Of a stretch of DNA of 8,067 bases, positions 1-5,885 are shown one piece after another; the stretch's first letter is position 1, and the number at the start of each line of letters is the position of its first letter. Position numbers and translations under genes: made by a program. This stretch comes from Nitrospirota bacterium. GTDB taxonomy: Bacteria > Nitrospirota > Thermodesulfovibrionia > Thermodesulfovibrionales > JdFR-88. The stretch lies in assembly GCA_021825785.1 (NCBI GenBank), contig JAKAGP010000061.1, positions 1 to 8,067 of the forward strand, written 5' to 3'. The notes under the pieces were generated by a model. That model made no database searches. It worked only from the letters and a program-made list of their open reading frames with translations, and was not told the origin of the DNA.

Positions 1-183
1 GTGGCAGACAAGGAGAAAAGGGAAAATCGCCCGGAGGCGCAACAGCGTTGCGTTGAGGACGATTTTCCCTTGGCGACACCGTATGCCGCGATTTCAGTCC
101 CGCCATGGCGGGACAGCCAGAAGCGGTTTTGAGATAGGTTCTAAGTATTTTTGAATCAGCAGGGGAGGAAGTAGGGAGAGGCT
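1..183. repeat. Structured intergenic DNA with nested inverted repeats
   Basis: Two clear structures are seen. The 12-base arms AAGGGAAAATCG (18-29) and CGATTTTCCCTT (60-71) are perfect inverse complements, and between them sits a second hairpin, CGCAAC (38-43) with GTTGCG (47-52). A separate 18-base perfect palindrome, GTCCCGCCATGGCGGGAC, lies at 97-114. Read on the minus strand, the segment lies downstream of the phospholipase-like gene, so the hairpins could end its transcript, but no clean U-tract follows them. Frame 1 is open from base 1 to a TGA at 130-132 (43 codons). It could be the tail of an upstream gene, but it runs through the repeats and has no recognisable sequence. A dispersed repeat or transposon remnant is another possibility. 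Confidence 0.55.
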
Positions 184-885
184 TCAGGCCAGACGCCCGC
201 CGGTGGGGTCCTTTTTGACGATTTTCGACTCCCTGCCTTTGTCGAGGACGTCCACTATCCTGAAGAGGGATTCCTCGTGCAGCCTCTCTATTTCCCCGGG
301 CTGCCAGTTTTTCACCTTGCCGAGGCCGGAAACAAGGACCATGCCCTGGAAAATCCTCTTGTTGGTCTTGAAGGAAAAGATTGGACTTTCGAGGCTCCTC
401 TCCAGCATGATGTCCCCGCGCCGCTGCACCTTCTGGTCTATGCTCAGGGCCATCAGCCAGTAATGCCTGTCTATGAACCTTTCGGCGCGCAGCTCAGTAT
501 AGGTGTGCCCCAGGTCCTTTTTGCCCATGGTCAGGCGGGAATGGGCCACCGTATCGGCCGCCAGATGGCTCAGATAGCCAAGCCCAAAGGCGATTTCCGG
601 CTCGTTCCGGGCCCCATCCAGCAGGTCGAAGGCCACGTCCCAGTTATGAGGGTTTTTCTCCCTGGGCAGGTATTTCTTGGCAAAGATTATGTCGGCCATG
701 ATGTTGCCGTAAAGGTAGTCCTGCCTGAATTTCTTTATGATCGCGTAGGCCGAGCCGGGAATGGCCGAGGCCCCTGTCAGGAAGACCTCCGTGCCGAGAT
801 AGATATGCGTGATCGGCCCCCAGGCATAAGCGTGAGAGGGCAGAAAGATCAAAAATATGAAAAACGTCAGCGCACAGATGAACAT
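184..885 (-). CDS. Secreted zinc-dependent phospholipase C family protein
   Basis: The 233-residue protein begins with a hydrophobic signal peptide (about residues 1-21) ending AYA, so cleavage would leave Trp22 as the mature N-terminus. In Bacillus-type zinc phospholipase C the N-terminal Trp is itself a zinc ligand. Further metal-binding candidates follow: His27, Asp65, His80, the H-x3-D-x3-H set His107/Asp111/His115 in a GYLSHLAAD segment, then His127 and Glu131. This fits the Zn_dep_PLPC family, which hydrolyses phospholipid head groups outside the cytoplasm; the actual substrate is unknown. The start is well bounded because an in-frame TAA (888-886) directly precedes the ATG. No strong Shine-Dalgarno is visible. 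The gene is divergent from hfq and is followed by the inverted repeats at 18-114. Confidence 0.8.
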   Translation of the reverse strand: MFICALTFFIFLIFLPSHAYAWGPITHIYLGTEVFLTGASAIPGSAYAIIKKFRQDYLYGNIMADIIFAKKYLPREKNPHNWDVAFDLLDGARNEPEIAFGLGYLSHLAADTVAHSRLTMGKKDLGHTYTELRAERFIDRHYWLMALSIDQKVQRRGDIMLERSLESPIFSFKTNKRIFQGMVLVSGLGKVKNWQPGEIERLHEESLFRIVDVLDKGRESKIVKKDPTGGRLA

Positions 886-943
886 TTAACACGCCGGCAC
901 ACATGAAACATTACCGCTAATAATATAACAGAACCCCGCCCGG

Positions 944-973
944 CAGCACAACAGGTTTTTGCCTGCTGTTTTT
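944..973 (+). terminator. Weak terminator-like hairpin in the divergent gap before hfq
   Basis: CAGCA (944-948) can pair with TGCTG (964-968), and five T follow (969-973). The stem is short and has a bulge, and no plus-strand gene lies upstream to be terminated. It may only insulate hfq from read-through. Confidence 0.25.
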
Positions 974-992
974 GCCCTTCTACTGCGCGCCC

Positions 993-1021
993 TTGCGGGA
1001 AAAATTGATTCTATTTAAAAT
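993..1021 (+). promoter_or_regulatory. Probable sigma-70 promoter of hfq
   Basis: TTGCGG (993-998) and TAAAAT (1016-1021) are separated by exactly 17 bases and lie about 35 bases before the hfq ATG, giving a short leader. The match to TTGACA/TATAAT is good but not perfect. The -10 box lies inside the palindrome at 1009-1025. Confidence 0.55.
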
Positions 1022-1025
1022 AGAA
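1009..1025. repeat. Palindrome overlapping the hfq -10 box
   Basis: TTCTATTT, a central A, then AAATAGAA form a perfect 8-base dyad. It overlaps the -10 element, so it could be an operator. Such AT-rich dyads also arise by chance. Confidence 0.4.
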
Positions 1026-1055
1026 AAAGACCTTTACAAGTGAAAGGGGGGGCAA

Positions 1056-1292
1056 ATGAGCGTAAATAACAATATAAAAACGCAGTCGCTTCAGGACGCG
1101 TATCTGAACAAGCTCAGAAAAGAGAAGGTGCCCGTCGTGGTTTATCTCACCAACGGAATAAGGCTCAGGGGGATAATTAAGGGTTTCGACAACTTTGTCG
1201 TCATGCTCAAGGGCTCGACAAGCCAGCTTATTTACAAGCACGCCATTTCAACTGTTCTGCCGGAAAAGGAAGTGGAACCGGACTTTGAATGA
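1056..1292 (+). CDS. hfq: RNA chaperone Hfq
   Basis: This 78-residue protein is a full-length Hfq. It is a hexameric Sm-fold ring that pairs small RNAs with mRNAs and affects RNA stability. The N-terminal helix carries [11 protein letters not shown], with Gln13/Asp14 and the basic rim pair Arg21/Lys22. The Sm1 region follows ([14 protein letters not shown]), then Phe47, which packs against U-rich RNA on the proximal face. The Sm2 signature YKHAIST (60-66) is perfect, with Tyr60, Lys61 and His62 at the expected sites. The C-terminal tail is short and acidic. An AAGGGGGGG tract a few bases before the ATG is a strong ribosome-binding site. The last bases overlap the next gene, so hfq heads a small cluster with the NUDIX and SurA-like genes. 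That differs from the common miaA-hfq-hflX arrangement. Confidence 0.97.
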   Translation: MSVNNNIKTQSLQDAYLNKLRKEKVPVVVYLTNGIRLRGIIKGFDNFVVMLKGSTSQLIYKHAISTVLPEKEVEPDFE

Positions 1293-1689
1293 CAGCGGCA
1301 GAAGGAATCCGGCTCCCACGGTTGACATCATAATAGAGTTCCGGGAAGGCATAGTCCTTGTGGACAGGAAAAACCCCCCTTACGGCTGGGCGCTGCCCGG
1401 CGGGTTCGTGGATTACGGGGAGAGCCTCGAGGAGGCCGCCAGGAGGGAGGCGGCGGAAGAGACCGGGCTTCAGGTGGAACTTATGAGACAGATGCACACT
1501 TACTCCGACCCCGGGCGGGACCCCAGGCAGCATACGATAAGCACTGTCTTCATCGCGAAGGGCAGCGGCAGGCTTGAGGCCGCGGATGACGCAAAAGGGG
1601 CGGGCATATTCAGGCTGGACTCGCTGCCCTCGCCGATAGCCTTTGACCATGCGAATATTCTGGCCGATTATTTCAACGGGAGGTATTGA
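1285..1689 (+). CDS. NUDIX hydrolase
   Basis: A complete Nudix box (G-x5-E-x7-REUxEExGU) spans residues 40-62 counted from the TTG at 1285: Gly40, Glu46, Arg54-Glu55, Glu58-Glu59, Gly61. The glutamates bind the divalent metal in enzymes that cleave nucleoside diphosphates linked to another group. The preceding [13 protein letters not shown] segment is typical of small ADP-ribose or nucleotide-sugar pyrophosphatase relatives; the substrate cannot be read from the sequence. The start is uncertain. The only in-frame ATG before the first strand is at 1195, deep inside hfq, while the TTG at 1285 overlaps hfq by eight bases and gives a 134-residue protein of normal length. Translation is probably coupled to hfq. 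The end abuts the SurA-like gene. Confidence 0.88.
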   Translation: MNDSGRRNPAPTVDIIIEFREGIVLVDRKNPPYGWALPGGFVDYGESLEEAARREAAEETGLQVELMRQMHTYSDPGRDPRQHTISTVFIAKGSGRLEAADDAKGAGIFRLDSLPSPIAFDHANILADYFNGRY

Positions 1690-1697
1690 GGGAACGC

Positions 1698-2399
1698 ATG
1701 CTTAAATCGATGCGCAAACACGCCAAATACTTTTATATCCTCTTTTTGGTGGTCATAGTATCTTTCATCTTCTGGGGCATCGGCAAGAACGGCTCCGGCA
1801 AGGACGATCAGGCGATAGTGGCTACGGTGGGAGGAACGAAGATCACCATGCAGCAGTACTGGAGGGTCTACGAGCGGGCCGAGGACACGCTGAGGGACGC
1901 CTATGGCGACAAATTCGACGACAAGATGAAACAGGACCTCAAGATGAGGGTCCTTGGGCAGATGGTCAGCGACGCCATACTCTACAAGGCGGCCCGGGAC
2001 GCGGGCCTTACCGTGACCAACACCGAGCTGTCGGACGCAATAATGTCCGACCCTGCCTTCAGAGCCGGCAACGTCTTCAGCCGGCGGGTCTATCTGAGGA
2101 CGCTCCGTCTGAACCGCATTACCCCGGCGGACTATGAGTCCATGGAACGCCATGAGCTGCTAGTGGAAAAGATGCGAAGGCTGATCGAGGACCCGGTTGA
2201 GCTATCCCCCGCGGAGATGGCCTCAATCCCTGCGGAGCTGACCGCGCTCAAGGGCAAGAATGCCTCCGGCGACCAGCAGACGGCGAAGGTCCTGCAGGGG
2301 GCCATACTGAACGAGAAGCGGCAGCGCGCGGTGGCCTCCTTTATCGAAGGGCTTAAAAACCGGATGCGCATTACGGAAAACCTGAACCTCATATCCTAG
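1698..2399 (+). CDS. Membrane-anchored SurA N-terminal domain protein (PpiD/SurA-like, no PPIase)
   Basis: Of 233 residues, about 11-28 form one transmembrane segment after a short basic N-terminus, the layout of PpiD-like periplasmic chaperones. Residues about 42-165 match the SurA N-terminal chaperone domain: a beta start (IVATVGGTKIT), then helices carrying MRVLGQMVSDAILYKAA and the DPAFRAGNVFSRRVYLRTLR segment. The usual parvulin peptidyl-prolyl isomerase domain is missing. After the helical domain the protein goes straight to a C-terminal helix (AVASFIEGLKNRM) like the one closing full SurA-type proteins. A chaperone role for outer-membrane or secreted proteins is inferred. I chose the ATG at 1698 because GAGGGA (1688-1693) lies just upstream; the TTG at 1686 would overlap the NUDIX gene by four bases and is possible. 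Confidence 0.8.
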   Translation: MLKSMRKHAKYFYILFLVVIVSFIFWGIGKNGSGKDDQAIVATVGGTKITMQQYWRVYERAEDTLRDAYGDKFDDKMKQDLKMRVLGQMVSDAILYKAARDAGLTVTNTELSDAIMSDPAFRAGNVFSRRVYLRTLRLNRITPADYESMERHELLVEKMRRLIEDPVELSPAEMASIPAELTALKGKNASGDQQTAKVLQGAILNEKRQRAVASFIEGLKNRMRITENLNLIS

Positions 2400-2580
2400 A
2401 GGGCCGGTTTCTGAAAGAAATTCGCCCTCCGGCGCCTTGCCGCCGCCCGGGCGCTGGCGCCCCTGGCGCTACCGGAGCCAGGAAAAGGGCCGTTCTGGGC
2501 GGCATCCCTGCCCTGAAGAGGCCTCCGCCTCCCGCCTTCGTGTCTGTCCGCTTGCTCCGCGCATCCGCTGAAATTTGCCC

Positions 2581-2586
2581 TATAAT
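2581..2586 (+). promoter_or_regulatory. Perfect TATAAT -10 box upstream of the UDG-like gene
   Basis: TATAAT occurs exactly, about 70 bases before the ATG at 2656. No good -35 is seen 16-18 bases upstream (the closest, TTGCTC at 2552-2557, is 23 bases away), so the promoter may need an activator. The rest of the 2400-2655 gap is GC-rich with small hairpins, for example GGCGCC at 2431-2436 and 2456-2461, and shows no gene. Confidence 0.4.
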
Positions 2587-2655
2587 GCAATTATGTTGAT
2601 GGTGATAAAATGCATGCGCCCAGTTCCGCTTTGATGGAATCAACGGGCCCATGAG

Positions 2656-3303
2656 ATGAGGTCCTGGAAACAGAGGCTTTGGGATTTCCTGGCGGCGAAA
2701 CTGTTTCCCCTGCCATCCACCCGGGAGCTGTTCAATCAATACAATGATGAGGACCCCGCCTGCGACCTGCCCGGGGCAGCCGGCATCCGGAGGGAGAACC
2801 TCCGGGGGTATCTCTGGTGCTTTGACAGGCGTCCCGCCGTCTTGCTTGTGGGGGAGGCGGCCGGCCCGTGGGGGGCCAGGTTCTCCGGAGTACCCTTTAC
2901 GAGCGAGCGGCAACTGGAGGGAGGCGCGCTTCCCTTTAGGGGGCGAAAGACGAGCAATCACGAGCCCCCGTACGCCGAGAGGTCAGGGGCCGTAGTCTGG
3001 GGGGCGCTTCTGCCCCGCTTCCCGGGGTTTTTCCTCTGGAACGCCCTGCCGCTTCATCCGCACAAAAAAGGGGAGCCCCTGTCCATCAGGACCCCGGGGG
3101 CCCGGGAGATCAGGGCCTTCTGCCCCATCCTGAAAGAGACGGTCCGTATCCTGGCCCCGAAGCGGATCATCGCCATCGGAAGAAAAGCCGAGCATGCGCT
3201 GGAACGGATCGGCGCTCCCTGCCTATACGTGCGCCATCCGGCCCAGGCCGGGGCCGCCCGTTTCCGGCAAGGAATCCGCCAGGTATTTTCGGACGATTAT
3301 TAA
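2656..3303 (+). CDS. Uracil-DNA glycosylase superfamily protein
   Basis: The 215-residue protein carries the landmarks of the UDG fold. The first motif is VLLVGEAAGPWGARFSGVPF (62-81), whose GEA(P/A)G-type loop binds near the uracil and sugar. Next is the central LWNALPLHPHKKGEPLS segment (127-143), then a strand and Gly-Arg-Lys turn (IIAIGRKAEHAL), and finally VRHPAQAG (192-199) at the DNA-intercalation loop position, where classical enzymes have HPS. This pattern matches the UDG-like branch of the superfamily, not Ung itself. Base-excision repair is the likely role, but excision activity is not proven by sequence. An in-frame TGA at 2632-2634 precedes the ATG at 2656, so this is the earliest ATG. 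No strong Shine-Dalgarno is visible. It looks like a single-gene unit. Confidence 0.78.
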   Translation: MRSWKQRLWDFLAAKLFPLPSTRELFNQYNDEDPACDLPGAAGIRRENLRGYLWCFDRRPAVLLVGEAAGPWGARFSGVPFTSERQLEGGALPFRGRKTSNHEPPYAERSGAVVWGALLPRFPGFFLWNALPLHPHKKGEPLSIRTPGAREIRAFCPILKETVRILAPKRIIAIGRKAEHALERIGAPCLYVRHPAQAGAARFRQGIRQVFSDDY

Positions 3304-3422
3304 GGGCTGCCCTCCGCCCCGCCTTGCTGATCCGTCCGCTTACTCCCTTCCTAAAGGACCTGGCAGATATCAGGCATAAGGCAGGAAAGGGGGCATTTTT
3401 TAGGGACAACCGATAGTTTTAA

Positions 3423-3452
3423 TTGAAAAGCAAAAACCCGATATAGTAAAAT
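3423..3452 (+). promoter_or_regulatory. Promoter of tRNA-Leu
   Basis: TTGAAA (3423-3428), 18 bases, then TAAAAT (3447-3452) lie eight bases before the mature tRNA 5' end, as expected for a tRNA gene with a very short leader. Confidence 0.6.
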
Positions 3453-3460
3453 TTAGGGGA

Positions 3461-3546
3461 GCCGAAGTGGTGGAACCTGGTAGACACGCACGTTTGAGGG
3501 GCGTGTGGGGTAACCCGTGCGGGTTCAAATCCCGCCTTCGGCACCA
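3461..3546 (+). tRNA. tRNA-Leu (anticodon GAG), CCA encoded
   Basis: The acceptor stem pairs GCCGAAG (3461-3467) with CTTCGGC (3536-3542), followed by discriminator A and a genome-encoded CCA. The anticodon loop TTGAGGG (3494-3500) holds GAG at 3496-3498 on a five-pair stem (3489-3493 with 3501-3505). A long variable arm with a GGG-TAA-CCC stem identifies a class II tRNA, as leucine requires. The T arm GCGGG-TTCAAAT-CCCGC (3519-3535) is perfect. It decodes CUC and CUU. Confidence 0.97.
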
Positions 3547-3607
3547 ATTCTTTCCTTTAAAACCAATGATTTAGCCCCTCAAAAGCGTCAAAAATCCTGG
3601 GATAAGA

Positions 3608-3628
3608 TGAAAAAAGTGGACACCAAAG
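3608..3628 (+). repeat. Left terminal inverted repeat of the IS3 element
   Basis: It begins TGAAAAAAGTGGACACCAAA. Compared with the inverted right end, only positions 3, 4 and 7 of the first 20 differ. Confidence 0.88.
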
Positions 3629-3662
3629 TCGTATAACAACATACCACGATGGAGGTGTCAGG

Positions 3663-3980
3663 ATGCAAAGGATTCCAAAGGGAAGGTACACGAAGGAGTT
3701 TCGAGAGGAAGCGGCCAAACTGGTAACAGAAGGGAATATGTCAGTGCCTGAGGCGGCCCGAAAATTGTCTTTGCCGCCACAGACCTTGGCAAACTGGGTA
3801 AAGGCATATAAGGCCGGCAAACTGGGCGATGTGGGTAAGACGCAGAAGCCATTGACGGAGCTTGAGATGGAACTGGCCAGGACGAGAAGAGAACTGGCGG
3901 AAACCAAGATGGAGCTGGAAATATTAAAAAAAGCAGCCGCGTACTTTGCCAAGGAGTCGCTGCCCGGTACGCGCAGATGA
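3663..3980 (+). CDS. IS3-family OrfA (DNA-binding transposase subunit)
   Basis: The 105-residue OrfA is intact. An N-terminal helix-turn-helix (about 10-52: FREEAAKLV, MSVPEAARKLSLPPQTLANWVKAY) binds the element ends. A C-terminal leucine-zipper coiled coil (about 65-95, ELEMELARTRRELAETKMELEILKK) drives dimerisation. GGAGGTG at 3651-3657 is a strong ribosome-binding site. An A7G run at 3926-3933 lies near the 3' end, and the -1 frame stays open from there into orfB, as expected for programmed frameshifting that makes OrfAB. Alone, OrfA normally acts as a transposition regulator, so this copy might still bind other copies' ends. Confidence 0.92.
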   Translation: MQRIPKGRYTKEFREEAAKLVTEGNMSVPEAARKLSLPPQTLANWVKAYKAGKLGDVGKTQKPLTELEMELARTRRELAETKMELEILKKAAAYFAKESLPGTRR

Positions 3981-4838
3981 AAGCTATGCGACTCAAATAT
4001 CCTGTGCCGTTTATGAGCCGGGTTTTGGACGTATCGGCAAGCGGGTATTACCCATGGCTGGAGAGGCCGCTGTCTAAGCGGGCCCAGGAGGAAATGCGTC
4101 TGGAGGTTGAGATAAGGGCAGCGCACAAGCGGACACGGCAGACGTGCGGTCCTGAGCGGCTACAGCTCGATCTGGCAGAGCACGGCATCCAGGCCGGAGT
4201 GTGCCGCATAAAGCGCATTCGTAAAAAACTCGGTATACGCTGTAAACAGAAGAGGAAATTCAAGGCGACGACCGACTCAAAGCATACGCTTCCGGTGGCG
4301 GAGAACCTGTTGAATCAACAGTTTGAGGTATCCAGGCCTAACATCGTCTGAGTGAGCGATATAACCTATATCCCGACTGACGAAGGCTGGCTGTATCTGG
4401 CGGGCCACAAGGACCTCTTTAACGGGAGAGATCGTAGGATATGCGATGGGGTCGCGGATGACAAAGAATCTGGTCAGCCAATCCCTGTTCAAAGCCGTGG
4501 CGGCGAAGCGCCCGGCAAAAGGGCTGATTCACCACTCGTACCGCGGCAGCCAGTACTGTTCTCATAAATACAGGCGCTTGCTTGACCAGTTCGGAATGAT
4601 GGCATCGATGAGCGGGAAAGGAAACTGCTATGACAACGCGCCAATGGAGAGCTTCTGGGGCACTCTTAAACAGGAACTTGTGCATCATCGTCATTACAGG
4701 AGCAGGCAGGAAGCGATTCAGGAAATCACGGAGTATATAGAAATCTTCTACAACCGATTGAGAAGGCAGGCACGGCTGGGGTTTCTTTCCCCCGTTGCCT
4801 ATGAACAAAAATTCTATGCCGGGCAGATGGCGGCATGA
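3977..4838 (+). pseudogene. IS3-family OrfB transposase, nonsense codon, frameshift and lost catalytic Asp
   Basis: The gene starts with ATG overlapping the orfA stop (ATGA) and encodes an IS3 OrfB with HTH_21 and DDE integrase regions. Three lesions are visible. A TGA at 4349-4351 replaces the Trp that normally precedes (V/T)SDITYIPT. One extra base near 4424-4428 moves the frame, since the family sequence KDLFNGEIVGYAMG is recovered only by switching to the frame at 4428. TAC at 4539-4541 gives HHSYRGSQY where the family has HHSDRGSQY, which removes the second catalytic Asp. The first Asp (GAT 4358-4360) and the Glu (GAG 4647-4649, in NAPMESFWG) are present. The final part, YIEIFYNRLRRQARLGFLSP, is intact. 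Confidence 0.93.
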
Positions 4839-4841
4839 AGG

Positions 4842-4862
4842 GTTTGGTGTCCACTATTGACA
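4842..4862 (-). repeat. Right terminal inverted repeat of the IS3 element
   Basis: Read on the minus strand it is TGTCAATAGTGGACACCAAA, matching the left end at 17 of 20 positions. Confidence 0.88.
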
Positions 4863-5042
4863 TCCGACCTCAGAACCTCTTCGGCGTAAAGCTGCGTCCA
4901 CAATATGCTTGCCAGATGCTTTTCTTCCAGGATACGAACAAATGGGTCGGCAACTGCGCTTTGGAAGGAGATTCCAATTATAGTTCCTTCATGAGTAGCC
5001 AAAATGAAAACTGATAAAATAAGAACATAAAGGAGGTGTGAA
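4863..5042. other. Short gap between IS and toxin-antitoxin pair, possible disrupted ORF fragment and promoter
   Basis: On the minus strand a frame is open from the TTG at 5002 into the IS end, reading ATHEGTIIGISF at its start and YAEEVLRSD at the junction. It might be the 5' part of a gene cut by the insertion, but it has no Shine-Dalgarno and no recognised family. On the plus strand TAAAAT at 5015-5020 could be the -10 of the following pair; its -35 (TGAGTA, 4992-4997) is poor. Confidence 0.3.
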
Positions 5043-5258
5043 GTGCCTAAAATAGTGGCTCAGATTCCGGACGACATCTACCGGAATATCAATGAAGAGA
5101 TAAAACTTGGCGTGTTCTCCGATGCGTCGGAGGCCGTTGTCTCGGCTCTAAAGAAAGCTTATGCCCGGAAGAGCAGGTCCTTTCTAAGATGGCTCATGAA
5201 AAAAGAGGGCATAACGGAGGCAGATATGCTTAAAGAGCTTGAAAAAGCGCGCCGGTGA
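5043..5258 (+). CDS. Putative type II antitoxin, ribbon-helix-helix-like
   Basis: The 71-residue protein starts at GTG 5043, four bases after a near-perfect Shine-Dalgarno (AGGAGGTG, 5031-5038). The N-terminal part (about 1-42) has the shape of a ParD/CopG-type ribbon-helix-helix: a short strand (KIVAQIPDDIY), a helix, then SDASEAVVSALKKAY, the last motif being typical of antitoxins that pair with PIN or ParE toxins. The charged C-terminal half (about 43-71, RSFLRWLMKKEGITEADMLKELEKARR) would wrap the toxin. Its stop overlaps the GTG start of the PIN gene (GTGA), so the two are translationally coupled. By family behaviour the complex is expected to repress its own promoter. The toxin gene next door supports the call more than the sequence itself does. 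Confidence 0.72.
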   Translation: MPKIVAQIPDDIYRNINEEIKLGVFSDASEAVVSALKKAYARKSRSFLRWLMKKEGITEADMLKELEKARR

Positions 5259-5680
5259 GATATAGGGTCTTCCTCGATACGAATATCCTCCTTTCCGGGC
5301 TTTTTTTCGAGGGAAACGAGGCCCGGATTCTCGATCTTGTCGAATTGGATATTGTGACATGCGAAGACGTGGTCGAGGAACTGCGGATGATCGTAAAGAA
5401 GAAGCTCAAATATCTCAAGAACAGGACCCTTGAAATAGCCCTTGCCGAAACGGAAAAAGCCCTGACCGACATCACGGTCATCCCCAGGGCGAAGTATAAT
5501 CACAAGCTGAAGGATGCGGACGCACTGATAACTCACAAAAAAGACGTTCCAATCCTGGCCGCGGTCCTTTATATTAAGCCCGACTATTTTCTGACTGGAG
5601 ACGCGCATTTCTTCACGGACAAGGTAAAAAGCGCCGTAAACGTTTTAACGGCAAAGGATTTCCTTTCCAAAATCAAATAA
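5255..5680 (+). CDS. PIN-domain ribonuclease, putative toxin
   Basis: The 141-residue protein is a compact PIN domain. The acidic metal-binding residues expected of the fold are Asp8 in FLDTNILLSGL, Glu41/Glu42 in DVVEEL, Asp97 in KDVPILAAVL, and Asp116 in FLTGDAHFF. PIN toxins of type II modules cleave RNA (tRNA, rRNA or mRNA) with Mg or Mn ions; the target cannot be inferred here. The sequence is nearer the PIN_3/COG1569-type proteins, whose C-terminus reads ADYLVTGDxHF, than to classical VapC. The GTG start overlaps the antitoxin stop by four bases. The module sits directly beside the IS3 element and a tRNA, a typical accessory-gene setting. Confidence 0.83.
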   Translation: MRYRVFLDTNILLSGLFFEGNEARILDLVELDIVTCEDVVEELRMIVKKKLKYLKNRTLEIALAETEKALTDITVIPRAKYNHKLKDADALITHKKDVPILAAVLYIKPDYFLTGDAHFFTDKVKSAVNVLTAKDFLSKIK

Positions 5681-5699
5681 CCATCATAATTGAGTTTTC

Positions 5700-5885
5700 T
5701 TATTGTGCTTGAATAAGGCGGCCGCCCTGGCGGGCGGCCGCCTGGGGTCTTCTCTGCCCGTTCTTGCCCGACTTTTGCCTGTACCTTGCCATATAGGCCC
5801 GTCCACGCATCTTCCTGACAATTCCTAGCGCCTTCGACTTGATCCTCCTCGGAGACTCATCTTCAGCCAGGCCAGGTCCTGCCAT
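5700..5885 (-). pseudogene. Basic ORF overlapping the HTH gene, possibly its frameshifted C-terminal part
   Basis: A 61-codon frame starts at ATG 5885, overlaps the end of the HTH ORF by 23 bases and has no good Shine-Dalgarno. It reads LAEDESPRRIKSKALGIV then RKMRGRAYMARYRQKSGKNG, lysine/arginine-rich and protein-like in codon use, but I do not recognise it. The junction contains a tandem CCTGG-CCTGG, a place where slippage could have moved the frame, so the original protein may have been one HTH-plus-basic-tail polypeptide. The last 18 codons run through the 28-base hairpin at 5716-5743 and are probably not meaningful protein. Confidence 0.3.
5716..5743. repeat. Perfect 12-bp GC-rich hairpin between convergent genes
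   Basis: AGGCGGCCGCCC (5716-5727), loop TGGC, GGGCGGCCGCCT (5732-5743) pair without mismatch. It lies 35 bases after the PIN gene stop and at the end of the opposing minus-strand ORF, the place for a bidirectional terminator. Neither side has a U-tract, so an intrinsic terminator is uncertain. Confidence 0.6.

Larger units (their letters stand above)
3608..4862 (+). mobile_element. IS3-family insertion sequence, full length but inactivated
   Basis: The 1255-base element is bounded by imperfect terminal inverted repeats that start TG, with 17 of the first 20 positions identical between the ends. It contains the standard IS3 layout of orfA followed by an overlapping orfB in the -1 frame. The amino-acid pattern (RYTKEFREEAAKLV in orfA, CYDNAPMESFWGTLK in orfB) is that of the IS3 subgroup. 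No short target duplication is seen: the left flank ends AGA and the right flank begins TCC. This points to an old or rearranged insertion. orfB is broken in three ways, so the copy cannot move by its own transposase. Confidence 0.93.

Noticed and set aside
1..132. Open frame from the window start, considered as the tail of an upstream gene
   Set aside because: 43 open codons are not unlikely by chance in this DNA, the frame crosses two perfect inverted repeats, and the residues match nothing I know.
277..906. Long plus-strand ORF opposite the phospholipase-like gene
   Set aside because: It is antisense to a gene with a signal peptide and metal ligands, and its own product has no family features.
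2530..2540. Eleven-base match (TCCCGCCTTCG) to the 3' part of tRNA-Leu, considered as an att site
   Set aside because: It is too short, lies upstream of the tRNA with an ordinary gene between them, and has no integrase nearby.
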